DNA of 64,000 nt from Motiliproteus sp. SC1-56 (GTDB taxonomy: Bacteria > Pseudomonadota > Gammaproteobacteria > Pseudomonadales > Balneatricaceae): NCBI RefSeq assembly GCF_017309075.1, contig NZ_JAEMGS010000011.1:84624-148623 (forward strand), written 5' to 3'. The position numbers and the translations under genes are program-made. A model generated the notes under the pieces. The model was not told the DNA's origin. It worked only from the letters and a program-made list of their open reading frames with translations, and did not search any database. Each line of letters starts with the position of its first letter. Position 1 is the stretch's first letter. Shown in pieces: positions 20,288 to 30,344 of this stretch.

Positions 20288-21202
20288 TTAAAACTGACTC
20301 TGGTAACGCGCCAGATCCTCGGCGCTCAACACGAAAACGCCATTCCCCCCTTCCGGAAGATCCACCCAGATAAAGGGCACTTCCGGATAGGCCGCCTGCA
20401 GGGCGGCCTCGGAGTTACCCACCTCAACGACGAGCAGCCCGTCAGGGGTGAGAAAATCCAGGGCCTGGCGCAGAATCCGACGGGTGATATCCAGGCCATC
20501 CTCCCCGGAGATAAGCCCCATCACCGGCTCATGACGATACTCCGCCGGCATGGCCTCGAAATCCTGCTGGTCCACGTAGGGCGGGTTACTGACGATCAGC
20601 TGGTAGCGCCGCCCTTCCAGCCCTGTAAAAAGATCACCCTGGTGCGTCCTAACCCGGTCTTGCAGACGGTGGCGTTCGATGTTGCGCTCGGCGACCGAAA
20701 GCGCCTCGGGAGAAAGGTCGACCAGATCCACCGATGCGTCTTCGAACGCCTTAGCGCAGGCAATACCGATGCAACCGCTACCGGTGCAAAGATCCAGAAC
20801 ACTGTCCACCGCCACCTCTAAAAGCCAGGGCTCGAAGCCGTTTCGGATCAACTGAGCGATGGGTGAACGGGGCACCAGAACCTGCGCGTCAACGTAAAAG
20901 GGCAAGTCGCAAAACCAGGCCTCCCCGGTCAGGTAGGGGGCGGGCAAACGCTCCTCGATGCGGCGTTGAAAAAGGCTCAGCACCTCGGCTTTTTCGGATT
21001 TCAATAAACGCGCATGCATCACCTGGGGATCTGCGTCCCAGGGCAAACCCGCGGCATGCAGCACCAGCTGCACAGCCTCATCCCACGCATTATCAGTGCC
21101 GTGTCCGAAAAAGAGCCCGGCCCGGCGAAAGCGGGCCGCACCGAGGCGAATAAAGTCAAGGATGCTGTGTAGCTCGTCAAAAGCCGGATCTTTTGGAGTC
21201 AT
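20288..21202 (-). CDS. prmB: Ribosomal protein L3 N5-glutamine methyltransferase
   Basis: PrmB methylates a glutamine of ribosomal protein L3 using S-adenosylmethionine. The SAM-binding motif VLDLCTGSGCIGIACA is at about residues 136-151 and the catalytic motif LIVSNPPYVDQQDF at about 202-215. NPPY is the HemK/PrmB glutamine-methylating signature. VPRSPIAQLI distinguishes PrmB from PrmC. Length (304) is typical. The prmB-aroC order and the divergent smr gene match other gammaproteobacteria. The start lacks a strong ribosome-binding site. Confidence 0.96.
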   Translation of the reverse strand: MTPKDPAFDELHSILDFIRLGAARFRRAGLFFGHGTDNAWDEAVQLVLHAAGLPWDADPQVMHARLLKSEKAEVLSLFQRRIEERLPAPYLTGEAWFCDLPFYVDAQVLVPRSPIAQLIRNGFEPWLLEVAVDSVLDLCTGSGCIGIACAKAFEDASVDLVDLSPEALSVAERNIERHRLQDRVRTHQGDLFTGLEGRRYQLIVSNPPYVDQQDFEAMPAEYRHEPVMGLISGEDGLDITRRILRQALDFLTPDGLLVVEVGNSEAALQAAYPEVPFIWVDLPEGGNGVFVLSAEDLARYQSQF

Positions 21203-21292
21203 GAATGTCTGGATACGTCGGTTAACACTGGCCTCTGCGGCCAGGGCGGGTAAAATGGGATCCTATAGTAATGAATCTGCTGATAAAGCGCC

Positions 21293-21865
21293 ATGTCCGA
21301 CCCTGATACCGCAGACACGCCCTGCTTTGCCGATCTGATCGGCAACGTGCAGCGACACCGGCATGACCGTGCCGACACGGGAGCGGTCCGCCCCCGCGGC
21401 CCGGGACACCTTTACCGGCGCCAAGCGGCTGTCGAGGAGACCGAGGGCGTGAGTAGCGGCCTGTCAGACGCCCTATGCTCCCCGGTTTCATCCGAAGAAA
21501 GCCTGGTTTTTGCCGCTCCCGGCGTGCAGCACAACACCCTGCGCAAGCTGCGCAAGGGCCATATCCCCTGGCAACAGGGCATCGACCTGCACGGTTACCG
21601 GGTCGACGACGCCCGCGAAGCACTGGGCCGCTTTATCAGGGACGCGGCCCGCGAGGGCCTGCGTTGCGTCCTGGTCGTGCACGGCAAGGCGCTCAACGGG
21701 GACGGAACCGCCCCGATAATCAAGTCTCACGTTAACGACTGGCTGCGCCAGCTGTCGGCAGTACTGGCCTTCACCTCAGCACAACCCGTCGACGGCGGCA
21801 CCGGCGCGCTTTACGTGCTGTTGCGCCGAGACCGGGATACACCCTTTACCTCATCGCCGCTTTAG
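21293..21865 (+). CDS. smrB: Smr domain protein (SmrB-like endonuclease)
   Basis: This protein has 190 residues. The N-terminal half is charged and less conserved. The C-terminal Smr domain (about 100-185) contains GIDLHGYRVDDAREALGRFI (the DLHG motif), CVLVVHGKALNGDG (HGKG-like loop) and IIKSHVNDWLRQ. In E. coli the neighbour of prmB is SmrB, a nuclease that cleaves mRNA between collided ribosomes. The same divergent prmB/smr arrangement here supports the name, though SmrA and SmrB are hard to separate by eye. Confidence 0.88.
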   Translation: MSDPDTADTPCFADLIGNVQRHRHDRADTGAVRPRGPGHLYRRQAAVEETEGVSSGLSDALCSPVSSEESLVFAAPGVQHNTLRKLRKGHIPWQQGIDLHGYRVDDAREALGRFIRDAAREGLRCVLVVHGKALNGDGTAPIIKSHVNDWLRQLSAVLAFTSAQPVDGGTGALYVLLRRDRDTPFTSSPL

Positions 21866-21904
21866 CGTAGCGTACGCACTTTTTTATTTTCCCCGGAAGC
21901 CGCC

Positions 21905-22444
21905 ATGAAAGACGCATTCACCTCCATACTCAGAGCCGTCGGAGAAAACCCGGATCGAGAAGGTCTGCGGGACACTCCCGAGCGGGCCGCCAAGGCCATG
22001 AGCTACCTGACCAAAGGCTACGGACAGACCCTGGACGAGGTGGTGAACGGTGCGCTTTTCGACTCCGACAACAGCGAGATGGTGCTGGTCAAGGACATCG
22101 AGCTCTACTCCCTGTGCGAGCACCACATGCTGCCGTTTGTCGGCAAGGCACACGTGGCCTACATTCCCTCGGGACGGGTGCTCGGACTCTCCAAGATCGC
22201 CCGCATCGTAGACATGTACGCCCGGCGGTTACAGATTCAGGAAAACCTTACCAAGCAGATCGCCGACAGCATTATGGAAGTCACGGGTGCAGCGGGCGTC
22301 GGCGTGGTCGTCGAAGCCCAACACATGTGCATGATGATGCGGGGGGTGGAAAAGCAGAACGGGCTGATGAAAACCTCCATGATGCTGGGACTGTTCCGAA
22401 ACAACCCGGCCACCCGCACCGAGTTCCTCTCCCTGCTCCGCTAG
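21905..22444 (+). CDS. folE: GTP cyclohydrolase I
   Basis: FolE converts GTP to 7,8-dihydroneopterin triphosphate, the first step of folate (and pterin) synthesis. The 179-residue sequence shows [20 protein letters not shown] with the zinc ligands Cys and His, [20 protein letters not shown], and [15 protein letters not shown] with the second cysteine. The zinc-dependent type IA enzyme is therefore intact. GGAAG lies upstream of the ATG, 39 bp after the smr gene. Confidence 0.97.
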   Translation: MKDAFTSILRAVGENPDREGLRDTPERAAKAMSYLTKGYGQTLDEVVNGALFDSDNSEMVLVKDIELYSLCEHHMLPFVGKAHVAYIPSGRVLGLSKIARIVDMYARRLQIQENLTKQIADSIMEVTGAAGVGVVVEAQHMCMMMRGVEKQNGLMKTSMMLGLFRNNPATRTEFLSLLR

Positions 22445-22484
22445 GCTGCGACGGGCACCGAGACAACGGCTACCGCAAACGCAC

Positions 22485-23396
22485 TCACCGCACCAGCACC
22501 TCGATCCGGCGGTCCGGAACATCCCTGTCGTAGGCAGGGGCCAGGAAACCGACCCCCTCGACGTGCAGCCGTTCTCCGGGCAACCCCAGCGCCGCCAGAC
22601 GACTACCCAGGCGCCGGGCGGCTGCCCGGCCCGGGCCCCGAGCCCCCGGATCACCCCGCCAGTCGGTATGCCCGACCAGCCAGACCTGGCGGTCGCTATT
22701 CCCTTCCAGCAGCTCCCCGAGCGCCTGCGCCAGATCCTGGACCTGCGACTCAGAGGGCTCCAGACCCAAGTACACGCGCCGCCCCTCGCTCAACAACAAC
22801 ACCAGCGAGATCGGATCGGAACCAACCTCCTCTGTCGGCGGTCGAACGTGATCTACTTGCAGGTAAACCCGGCGATTGCCCCGGCGAATCGCGTAGGCCA
22901 CGAGGTATCCGGCTCGCTCCCCCTCCAACTGCGCCAGCAGGTAAAACTGCTCGCGATCTATCCCATAAAGACGGGCAATCCCCAGCTGCGCATTGGCCCA
23001 CTGGTTGCTCGGCCCGCAGTCCCGCCCCGCGCACTGATAGAGCACCTGGTCGGGCTTGAGCGCCAGGGAGCGGAAAAGATAATCAAATGCCTCCTTGCTG
23101 GTGTGCCCCGCAGGAATTCGGTAGGTGATGCGGGTTAGCATGCCCTCGACATAGCGTTCACGCTCGGGAGAGATCACACCGTTGATTTTACGCATAGGCC
23201 CCAATGCCAGCCGGTATTCGGGCACTGGTTGCTGTTGATAGTCGACAATGTAGGAAAGCGGGTAACGGGGAATACCGGGCAGGTCACTGGAGCCGGGGAC
23301 ATCCGTCGCGGCGACCGCCATCAGGCTGAAAAGAAAAGAGAAAAAACAGCAAACAAGCGCATTCAACCGGCACCGCTGCCTAATAAACAGGTTCAT
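22485..23396 (-). CDS. DUF4892 / OmpA-like envelope protein
   Basis: I start this at ATG 23396 (AAGGAG upstream), giving 303 residues. A signal peptide (LNALVCCFFSFLFSLMAVAA) is followed by a DUF4892-type domain with VLYQCAGRDCGPSNQWANAQ and FYLLAQLEGERAGYLVAYAI. The C-terminal 90 residues resemble an OmpA peptidoglycan-binding domain (VWLVGHTDWRGD, RRIEVLVR). The segment after GHTD, where OmpA domains have the conserved Asn and Arg contacts to diaminopimelate, is altered (GARGPGRAAARRLGSRLAAL). Function is unknown; an outer-membrane or periplasmic location is inferred. Confidence 0.8.
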   Translation of the reverse strand: MNLFIRQRCRLNALVCCFFSFLFSLMAVAATDVPGSSDLPGIPRYPLSYIVDYQQQPVPEYRLALGPMRKINGVISPERERYVEGMLTRITYRIPAGHTSKEAFDYLFRSLALKPDQVLYQCAGRDCGPSNQWANAQLGIARLYGIDREQFYLLAQLEGERAGYLVAYAIRRGNRRVYLQVDHVRPPTEEVGSDPISLVLLLSEGRRVYLGLEPSESQVQDLAQALGELLEGNSDRQVWLVGHTDWRGDPGARGPGRAAARRLGSRLAALGLPGERLHVEGVGFLAPAYDRDVPDRRIEVLVR

Positions 23397-23494
23397 AACG
23401 CTCCTTGTGGAGGACAACACAACAAAAAAACCGGGGCGGTATTCGATAGGACCAAGTTTCGCTATGATCGTCACCTCAGTATCCCGGGAGTACG

Positions 23495-25297
23495 ATGATG
23501 AGCCTAGCAGAAAGCCCTCACCTTTTACGCTTCAACCGCGCTTTCGTGGCCCTTTGCGGCGGTCTTTTTTTGCTGGCCCCGCTCTACTATCAGGATAATC
23601 TCGGCGGCGAGGGGCTGTACATCCCCTTCAACAATGTTGTCTGGGTTTTCACCTCCTTTATCATCGGCTTGGGGCTGATTCGCCTGCTCACCAGCAACCA
23701 GGTGCGGGTTCCGCCACTGACCCTGCCCCTGCTCTTCTTCGTCGCGGTGACCACACTTTTAGGGGTGATCAACGAGGTTTCCACCCCGGTCTCCTGGCTG
23801 TTTCGCAACCTCGCCATCTGGGGCGGCGTCCTGCTGTTTTTCGCGGCGGCCCAGTTCCCCCTCAACCGGCGCTGGGGCGAGCGCCTGCTCTATGTACTGG
23901 TTGCCTCCAGCTTGCTGCAGGCTCTGATATGCCTGGCCCAGCTGACGATCACGTCTCCACCGCTGGGATGGCTGCCGCAATCCCCCGGGGTGCCGAGGGG
24001 GATCTTCCAGCAACAAAACCTGGCGGCCACCTTCCTGGCCACCGGCCTTGCCGCCTGTTTTTACCTGGTTACCGCGCCCGGCTTCCGACGCAGCGCCGCA
24101 GCCGCCAAAGCCCTGCTGCTGAGCGCTGCCACTCTAAATACAATGATCCTTCTGACCGCGGGTTCGCGGGTCGGCCTCCTAGCGGCGACTATCTCACTAC
24201 TGCTGATCGGCGCCTGCCGCCTGCGACCGCTGCTGAACCGGCCCCGTTACGGCGTTTTTTTCCTGGTCGCGGTGCTGATTGGCGCCGGCATCGGCACCCA
24301 GCTTGAAAGCCGAACAGGCGGCTTTTCCTCGACACTGGACAAGCTCGAAGCCGTATCAAGCGGCACCGACGACCCGCAACGAGGTGACGTGCGCCTGATG
24401 ATCTATGGCTCGAGCTGGGACCTGTTTAAGCAGGCACCCATTATGGGCCACGGTATCGGCGGCTTTCAAAAAGCCTGGCACGACTACAAGCCCCTGTATC
24501 ACGATAAACACCCCGACGCCGCATTCCTCAAGGATCGGCTCACCCATCCCCACAACGAAATCCTGTTCTGGGGGCTAGAGGGCGGGCTGCTGGCACTGCT
24601 CGGCCTGCTGGTGGTCGCGGTTGCGTTTTTACGCCAGATCTTTCGGCTGGGATGGCAGCGGGGCGGCGCCTACCTGGCCCTGGTGATTCCCATCACCCTA
24701 CACACCCAAGTGGAGCTTCCATTCTATATTTCACAACTCCACTGGCTGACCCTGATGCTACTGGTGGCGCTCGCGGCCAGTCATCATGTCCGCACCCGCC
24801 CGGTGCGGCTATCTCGAATGGCACGCCCGCTGGTTCTTGCCACCGGGGTGGCAATCCCCACCCTCGTTACCGTGTTTATGAGCCACAGCCTGGTGGCCAA
24901 TCGCTACCTGACCGATGTCACCTTTACCCAGGCGCCGCAAGCCGAGCAGGCCAAGAAATTGCGTTTTGCCGAACAGAACCTCTTTTATCAGGACCGCGCG
25001 GAGTTTATCGCTATGCAGGGGCTGCTACGTTATGCCCTGGCCAAACCGGAACCGGCGCTACTGCCGCGCTACATCGACTGGGCGGAGGCGTTTCTGGAGG
25101 TAATTCCCGAGGCCAGCATCATGTCGGCCCTGGCGGTTGCCCTCTATGAAAACGGGCAGGAACAGGAAGGAGCTGAGATGATCACCCACGCCATAGCGCT
25201 CTACCCAACTCAGGCGCCGGTACGCCAGGCGGAGGATTACCTCAACAAACAGGGGCTGGAATTTAACGTGCCGCGACCGGGCTACCTTAAGCCCTGA
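23495..25297 (+). CDS. Wzy/PglL-type O-antigen ligase or O-oligosaccharyltransferase
   Basis: This is a 600-residue polytopic membrane protein with roughly 11-12 hydrophobic helices and a large periplasmic loop around residues 290-360. That loop holds the conserved [11 protein letters not shown] and [14 protein letters not shown] stretch of the Wzy_C family, where a catalytic histidine sits. The C-terminal 150 residues resemble the soluble Wzy_C_2/TPR-like tail of pilin or protein O-glycosyltransferases (PglL). It could instead be a WaaL-type ligase. No pilin or polysaccharide cluster adjoins it. GGGAG precedes tandem ATG codons. Its 3' end overlaps convergent gpsA by 16 bp. Confidence 0.82.
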   Translation: MMSLAESPHLLRFNRAFVALCGGLFLLAPLYYQDNLGGEGLYIPFNNVVWVFTSFIIGLGLIRLLTSNQVRVPPLTLPLLFFVAVTTLLGVINEVSTPVSWLFRNLAIWGGVLLFFAAAQFPLNRRWGERLLYVLVASSLLQALICLAQLTITSPPLGWLPQSPGVPRGIFQQQNLAATFLATGLAACFYLVTAPGFRRSAAAAKALLLSAATLNTMILLTAGSRVGLLAATISLLLIGACRLRPLLNRPRYGVFFLVAVLIGAGIGTQLESRTGGFSSTLDKLEAVSSGTDDPQRGDVRLMIYGSSWDLFKQAPIMGHGIGGFQKAWHDYKPLYHDKHPDAAFLKDRLTHPHNEILFWGLEGGLLALLGLLVVAVAFLRQIFRLGWQRGGAYLALVIPITLHTQVELPFYISQLHWLTLMLLVALAASHHVRTRPVRLSRMARPLVLATGVAIPTLVTVFMSHSLVANRYLTDVTFTQAPQAEQAKKLRFAEQNLFYQDRAEFIAMQGLLRYALAKPEPALLPRYIDWAEAFLEVIPEASIMSALAVALYENGQEQEGAEMITHAIALYPTQAPVRQAEDYLNKQGLEFNVPRPGYLKP

Positions 25298-26331
25298 TCC
25301 TCACTTGCCGAGGGTGCGCTCGCACCCTCGAACTCGACGTCAGTTGCCTGCTCACGCAACATAAGGTTACGCACCACGCTCGCGACCGACTGCCCTTCAA
25401 ACACCACGGCGTAAAGGGCATTAACCAGCGGCATGGGAATACCGGCAGTTTCAGCCTGAGCTTTGATATAACGGATACTGTTGACCCCTTCGGCCACCTC
25501 ACCAAGCTGGCCGACAGCCTCATCGAGGGTTTTTCCCTCGCCCAGGGCATAGCCGACACGGTAGTTGCGACTCAGGGGCGACATGCAGGTGGCGATCAAA
25601 TCCCCCACCCCCGCCAGCCCCAGAAAGGTCATGGCATCGGCACCCTGGGCCACCGCGAAACGGCTCATTTCGGCTAGACTGCGGGTGATCAACATGCTGC
25701 GGGTGTTTTCGCCCATCCCCATGGCGGCGCACATCCCCGCGGCGATGGCATAGATATTTTTCAATGCCCCCCCGAGCTCCACGCCCTCCACATCGGCGCC
25801 GGCGTAGACGCGGAAATAGTCGCAGTGAAGCACCGCTTGAACGCGGCTGCAGAGCTCCGGAGAACGGCTGGCGATCACGGTGGCGGTCAGTTGCCGGGCG
25901 CCGATTTCCTTGGCCAGATTGGGGCCGCTCAACGCCCCTACCAGACACTGAGGGGCCTCTTCGGACAACACCTGGCTCATCAGTTTAAAGCTGCCGGCCT
26001 CCACCCCCTTGGTGGTGCTGACCAGCATCTGCCCTGCCTGTAGCCAGGGCTTCACCTGGCCCATCACATCCCGGAAGTGCTTGCTGGGGATGGAGACGAA
26101 GATCACATCGGCGCTGGCAAGGGACTCGAAATCGGTCACCGGGTGGAGGTTGCCATGCAGCTCCGTTCCCGGCAGGTAGCGCCGGTTTTCCCGGCTCAGG
26201 GCCATTTCCTCCGCCTGCTGCGGATTGCGCATCCACTGGTAGACCCGATGCCCATTTCCTGCCGCGATATTGGCCAGGGCGGTGCCGAAACTGCCCCCGC
26301 CCAACACACTTATTTGCAGCGAATCGCTCAT
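25282..26331 (-). CDS. gpsA: NAD(P)H-dependent glycerol-3-phosphate dehydrogenase
   Basis: GpsA reduces dihydroxyacetone phosphate to sn-glycerol 3-phosphate for phospholipid synthesis. The 349-residue sequence has the nucleotide-binding [18 protein letters not shown], the [11 protein letters not shown] stretch, and the catalytic lysine in [21 protein letters not shown], then [19 protein letters not shown] precedes the ATG. It overlaps the end of the convergent ligase gene. The C-terminal tail of about 25 residues is Ser/Ala/Glu-rich and not conserved. Confidence 0.97.
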   Translation of the reverse strand: MSDSLQISVLGGGSFGTALANIAAGNGHRVYQWMRNPQQAEEMALSRENRRYLPGTELHGNLHPVTDFESLASADVIFVSIPSKHFRDVMGQVKPWLQAGQMLVSTTKGVEAGSFKLMSQVLSEEAPQCLVGALSGPNLAKEIGARQLTATVIASRSPELCSRVQAVLHCDYFRVYAGADVEGVELGGALKNIYAIAAGMCAAMGMGENTRSMLITRSLAEMSRFAVAQGADAMTFLGLAGVGDLIATCMSPLSRNYRVGYALGEGKTLDEAVGQLGEVAEGVNSIRYIKAQAETAGIPMPLVNALYAVVFEGQSVASVVRNLMLREQATDVEFEGASAPSASEDQGLR

Positions 26332-26367
26332 GGCTAACGCTTCCTTGTTTCAGACACCGGCTTCGCC

Positions 26368-27678
26368 CTAGGCGGGGCGTTTCAGCAAGGCCGCCTCAGG
26401 GTGGATACACTCCAGCTTACGACCGATCAGCGCCTCGATCTCCGGCAGCATGAACGCATCGGTTTCGCAGGCGAAGCTGAAGGAGACACCTTCGGCACCG
26501 GCCCGACCGGTGCGGCCAATCCGGTGAACGTAGTCTTCCGGGTCCTCCGGAAGGTTGTAATTGATGACGTGGCTGACGCCTTCCACGTGGATGCCGCGCC
26601 CCGCCACGTCGGTGGCGACCAGGACCTTGATCTTGCCGCTGCGGAACGCCTCCAGGGTTTTCACCCGTTGTTTCTGGGTGACTTCGCCGGAGAGCATATC
26701 CGCAGCAACCCCGGCCCGCTTGAGCCGCTCGCACAGTCGGCGGGTCTGGTCGCGCCGGTTGGCAAACACCATCACCCGCTCCAGGTGTTTCTGGTTGACC
26801 ACGTTGTAGAGCAGGTTGAATTTATCTTCCTCGCTCACCAGGTAGACCTGCTGCTCCACCGTGTCGGCGGTGACCCGCTCGGGTTCGATCTCGACTTGCT
26901 CGGCGTCGAGGGTCCACATACGGGCTAGGTTGAGAATATCGTAGGAGAAGGTCGCGCTGAAAAGCAGCGTCTGGCGATCCTTCTTGTGCGGCGTGCTGCG
27001 AATAATACGGCGCACATCGGGAATAAAGCCCATGCTGAGCATGCGGTCGGCCTCGTCCAGCACCAGCACTTCCACTCCGCTGAGGTCCACATCACCCTTT
27101 TCATTGAAATCGAGCAGGCGCCCCGGTGTCGCCACCAGAATATCCACTTCCTGTTCGCGCAGCTGGCGGCGCTGGCGCTCGTAGTCCATGCCGCCAACCA
27201 CGGTCAGCACTTTAAGCTGCGCATACTTGACCAGGCCCGCGGCGTCGTTGGCGATTTGCATCACCAGCTCGCGAGTCGGTGCAACCACCAGGGCACGCGG
27301 CTTGCCCTTCTTGCGCCTGCCTTCGAGGGGGTAGTCGATCAGATCGGTAATGATGCTGATGAGAAAGGCGGCAGTCTTGCCGGTACCGGTCTGGGCTTTC
27401 CCGGTCAGGTCCTTACCCTCAAGGGTATGGACCAGGGTCTTGGCCTGGATCGGGGTGCAGTATTCAAATCCCAGGTCGGCGATGGCCTGCATCACCACGT
27501 CAGGAAGGTCGAGATCGTGAAACCGCACTTTGCCTTCAGCGGGTGCCACCTTGAACTGATCAGGGGACCAGGAAGCCGCGGCAGCAGGGTTGCGCGGAGT
27601 GTGCTCTGAGGTGGTGTCATCCCGCGCGGGCTGCGCGGCAGATGGGTTATCGTTCTTTTCGGTCCACTTGCTAAACAA
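26368..27678 (-). CDS. rhlB: DEAD-box ATP-dependent RNA helicase, RhlB type
   Basis: This RNA unwinding enzyme of 436 residues resembles RhlB, the RNA-degradosome helicase. Motifs in order: [12 protein letters not shown] (Q motif), [14 protein letters not shown] (I), PTRELVMQI (Ia), [14 protein letters not shown] (II, DEAD), LLFSATFS (III, SAT), [14 protein letters not shown] (V) and [12 protein letters not shown] (VI). The N-terminal 45 residues are low-complexity. Start is TTG (complement of 27676-27678) with GGAGA upstream. It lies downstream of dinG and upstream of gpsA on one strand. Assignment to RhlB rather than another DEAD paralog is probable, not certain. Confidence 0.88.
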   Translation of the reverse strand: MFSKWTEKNDNPSAAQPARDDTTSEHTPRNPAAAASWSPDQFKVAPAEGKVRFHDLDLPDVVMQAIADLGFEYCTPIQAKTLVHTLEGKDLTGKAQTGTGKTAAFLISIITDLIDYPLEGRRKKGKPRALVVAPTRELVMQIANDAAGLVKYAQLKVLTVVGGMDYERQRRQLREQEVDILVATPGRLLDFNEKGDVDLSGVEVLVLDEADRMLSMGFIPDVRRIIRSTPHKKDRQTLLFSATFSYDILNLARMWTLDAEQVEIEPERVTADTVEQQVYLVSEEDKFNLLYNVVNQKHLERVMVFANRRDQTRRLCERLKRAGVAADMLSGEVTQKQRVKTLEAFRSGKIKVLVATDVAGRGIHVEGVSHVINYNLPEDPEDYVHRIGRTGRAGAEGVSFSFACETDAFMLPEIEALIGRKLECIHPEAALLKRPA

Positions 27679-27806
27679 CAGAAATCTCCGTTCCCAGGAA
27701 AAAGAGGGATGGTCGCCGAGGCCAGGACTGGTCGAACAGCCACGCTCCCTGTAACAACCGCTGCCGGATTGTAAAGCAAAAGCGCCGAGACGCCTACTGA
27801 TTCACC

Positions 27807-29921
27807 TTAGTCGAAACAACGTCTAAACGGGGGGAGCGCATCCAGCAGGGCCCGCCCATAACGCTTACTGCGCAGGCGGTTATCGAGCAGGGTAATCACC
27901 CCTCGATCCTGCTCCGAGCGAATCAGGCGCCCGCAGGCCTGGATCAGGCGCACCGAGGCTTCCGGCACTGAAAGCTCCATAAAGGGGTCCCCGCCCCGCT
28001 CACGAACCCAATCATAGAGCGCCGCATCCACCGGATGACCCGGAACCCCAAAGGGTATCTTGGCAATCACCACGTGCTGCAGGTAAGCGCCGGGCAGGTC
28101 AACGCCTTCGGCAAAGGACGCCAGCCCGAACAGCACGCTCCCCTTGCCCTCATCCACCCGCTCGCGGTGACGGCGCAGCAACTCCTGCTTGGAGTGCTCC
28201 CCCTGCGCCAGAATCCGGGCCCGCAACTCCTTACTGGCCGCGTCCCGTACCGCCAGCATCTGCCGCCAGGAGGTGAACAACACCAAGGCGCTCTGGTCGG
28301 GTTTTAGCGCCGACTCCAGGGTTTCCACCACCGCGGCATCATGCCCCTGGGGGTCGCTGGGATCAGCACTCAGGCGAGGAATTCGGATCTCCGCCGCCTG
28401 CTCGTACTGGAACGGGCTGGGCACCCGGGAGAAGCGGGCATCGGCCGGCAGTCCGGTCTGCAGCAACAGGTGGTCGAAGCGATCGAGCGCAGTTAGGGTG
28501 GCAGACGTCACCACCGCTCCAGCACACTTGTCCCATAACTGCTCGCGCAGCGCTTCAGCCGCGAGGATGGGACTGGCGCAGAACTCCCGATCCTCGCCAT
28601 CCGTGATGCTTTCCAACCGGCTTAGCCAGCGCGCCTGGGGCAAAGGCCCTTCCGTGGCCGCAGCAGCGTAATCGCGCCAGAGCCCCAGGGCATTTTCCAG
28701 CCGCCCCTGCATCGTCGCCAGAATCGGGAACCAGCGCTCGGCCTCTTCCCGCGGAATACCGATAAGAGGCTCAGTGATCGCCTCTTTCAGGGTTTCAACA
28801 CTGGCATCCAGCTGGGTCGCCAATCGGCCGAAGATTCCCGACAGCTGACCGCTGAGCTCTATCAGCGCCGACGGCAGCTGCCCACCTGAAAAACGAAAAT
28901 GTTGCTCGCGTTCCCTGCTGCTTCCGGTCTGCTGTTCCAGCTCAAGCCCCAACTGATCCAGGGACGTCAGCAGCGGCACCGCGGTCTCAATCAGCTCACC
29001 GGTCGGGGCTAGGTGACGCGCCAATGCGTCGGGATTGCCAAGCTCCTTTAGCAATCGGTGCAGCGTCTTGGGCAACTGCTTAAGCCAGGCACCGGTAGCG
29101 CGCACCCGCACCCGGTGGCTGAAATGCTGCAGCGCCTTATCGGCCAGATGATGCCCCTCATCAAACACATAAAGCGTATCCTGGGGGTCGGAGAGGATGG
29201 CCCCGCCCCCCAGGGACAGATCGGACAGCACCAGATCGTGGTTGGCGACGATACAATCCGCCTGCTCCAGCCCCTGCCGGGCACGAAAAAAGCTGCACCC
29301 CGAGAAGTGTGCGCAGCGCCGGTTGGTGCACTGGCGATGGTCGGTCGTCACCGGTTGCCACTGTCGATAATCGAGCTCATCCGGCCAGTTATCGCGGTCG
29401 CCGTCCCAGTCACCCCGCACGTAAGCTTCACTAAGCTCCCGGTAAAGCGCGTAACTCCCCTCATCGAGTCGCAGCGCCTGCTCATCTTCGTAAAGCGCCC
29501 GGTTGGGGTCCTGCTCCTCGTGCTGCTGCAACAACTGATCAAGCTTGCTCAGACACAGATAGCGACCGCGCCCCTTCGCCAGCTCGAAGGTAAACTCCAG
29601 GCCACTGTGGGCCTGAAGGTCAGGCAGATCCTTAAAAACGATCTGCTCCTGCAAGGCCACCGTGGCTGTCGAAATCACCAGGCGTTTATCCAGATGACGG
29701 GCCACGGGCAGCGCCGCGAGCATATACGCCACCGTCTTCCCGGTACCGGTACCCGCCTCTACCACGGCAAAGGCCGGTCGCCCTTCCGCCCCCAGCAGCC
29801 CCTTCACTGCTTCAGCGATCATCAGCCGCTGCCCGTAGCGGGGCCGATAGCCCTTACTTTCCAGGTATTGACGATAGGCACCCTGTACTTCTTCGCGCAG
29901 GGCCTTGGGCAAATCGCTCAC
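27807..29921 (-). CDS. dinG: ATP-dependent DNA helicase DinG
   Basis: DinG is an XPD-like, iron-sulfur 5'-3' helicase that removes R-loops and helps repair; in E. coli it is LexA-regulated. The 704-residue protein has Walker A VEAGTGTGKTVAYML, the iron-sulfur cysteines (RYLCLSKL, then CTNRRCAHFSGC), the DEGH box (YVFDEGHHLADKAL), VNLF-type motifs, and the C-terminal QACGRLIRSEQDRGVITLLD. GTG start overlaps the stop of the upstream glutaredoxin-like gene by 4 bp. The pair diverges from lexA, so SOS control through shared LexA boxes is plausible. Confidence 0.95.
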   Translation of the reverse strand: MSDLPKALREEVQGAYRQYLESKGYRPRYGQRLMIAEAVKGLLGAEGRPAFAVVEAGTGTGKTVAYMLAALPVARHLDKRLVISTATVALQEQIVFKDLPDLQAHSGLEFTFELAKGRGRYLCLSKLDQLLQQHEEQDPNRALYEDEQALRLDEGSYALYRELSEAYVRGDWDGDRDNWPDELDYRQWQPVTTDHRQCTNRRCAHFSGCSFFRARQGLEQADCIVANHDLVLSDLSLGGGAILSDPQDTLYVFDEGHHLADKALQHFSHRVRVRATGAWLKQLPKTLHRLLKELGNPDALARHLAPTGELIETAVPLLTSLDQLGLELEQQTGSSREREQHFRFSGGQLPSALIELSGQLSGIFGRLATQLDASVETLKEAITEPLIGIPREEAERWFPILATMQGRLENALGLWRDYAAAATEGPLPQARWLSRLESITDGEDREFCASPILAAEALREQLWDKCAGAVVTSATLTALDRFDHLLLQTGLPADARFSRVPSPFQYEQAAEIRIPRLSADPSDPQGHDAAVVETLESALKPDQSALVLFTSWRQMLAVRDAASKELRARILAQGEHSKQELLRRHRERVDEGKGSVLFGLASFAEGVDLPGAYLQHVVIAKIPFGVPGHPVDAALYDWVRERGGDPFMELSVPEASVRLIQACGRLIRSEQDRGVITLLDNRLRSKRYGRALLDALPPFRRCFD

Positions 29922-30256
29922 CGCCCCTCCTCCCGCGCACGCGCCTGCAGGTAGTCGACAATTGCGGCGGATTCGTACAGCCAGACATCACCATCCCCAC
30001 CGGCGATCCGCAGGCAGGGCACCTGCACCTTACCCCCCTCACCCTCCAGCTGCTCCCGCCAACGCCGCCGCCTGTCGATATCGCGGCACTCAACAGCAAC
30101 CCCCAGGCGATGCATGGCGAACCGAACCCGTAAGCAGTACGGACAGGCCGGGTAGTGATAAAGACTGAGACCCTTAAGCGTACGTTTGCGGTTACGCGGT
30201 ACCAGCGTCTCAAGAACAGAGACACCCAATCCCAAGGCGCGACGAACTGATTTCAA
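29918..30256 (-). CDS. Glutaredoxin/GST N-terminal domain protein
   Basis: This is a small thioredoxin-fold protein of 112 residues. A basic N-terminal segment precedes SLYHYPACPYCLRVRFAMHR with the CPYC dithiol motif of glutaredoxins, then the cis-proline region KVQVPCLRI and the glutathione-binding YESAAIVDYLQ. It is therefore likely a glutathione-linked disulfide reductase. The start appears to be TTG (complement of 30254-30256) with only a weak GGAA upstream. It is coupled to dinG by a 4-bp overlap. It is the first gene facing the LexA boxes of lexA, about 38 bp away. Confidence 0.85.
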   Translation of the reverse strand: MKSVRRALGLGVSVLETLVPRNRKRTLKGLSLYHYPACPYCLRVRFAMHRLGVAVECRDIDRRRRWREQLEGEGGKVQVPCLRIAGGDGDVWLYESAAIVDYLQARAREEGR

Positions 30257-30287
30257 AGGCAGATTCCAAAAAACGCGGTAGATTAGC

Positions 30288-30315
30288 TAGACAGCTGTAT
30301 AAAAACACATATACT
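30288..30315 (+). promoter_or_regulatory. Candidate lexA promoter
   Basis: TAGACA (30288-30293) is separated by 16 bases from TATACT (30310-30315). Both elements are overlapped or bracketed by the two LexA boxes, as expected for an autorepressed lexA gene whose ATG is 30 bases downstream. Confidence 0.6.
30295..30310. promoter_or_regulatory. LexA (SOS) box 1
   Basis: CTGT-ATAAAAAC-ACAT matches the CTGT-N8-ACAG consensus except for the last base. It covers the spacer of the candidate lexA promoter. Confidence 0.75.
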
Positions 30316-30329
30316 GTACAAAAAAACAG
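30314..30329. promoter_or_regulatory. LexA (SOS) box 2
   Basis: CTGT-ACAAAAAA-ACAG is a perfect match to CTGT-N8-ACAG, starting 19 bases after box 1 and ending 15 bases before the lexA ATG. Two boxes upstream of lexA also occur in E. coli. Confidence 0.92.
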
Positions 30330-30344
30330 ATGGCGTAGCGAGCA

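Noticed and set aside
22485..23474. Longer start of the DUF4892 protein at 23474
   Set aside because: ATG 23396 has AAGGAG upstream and begins directly before the signal peptide; the extension would bury it.
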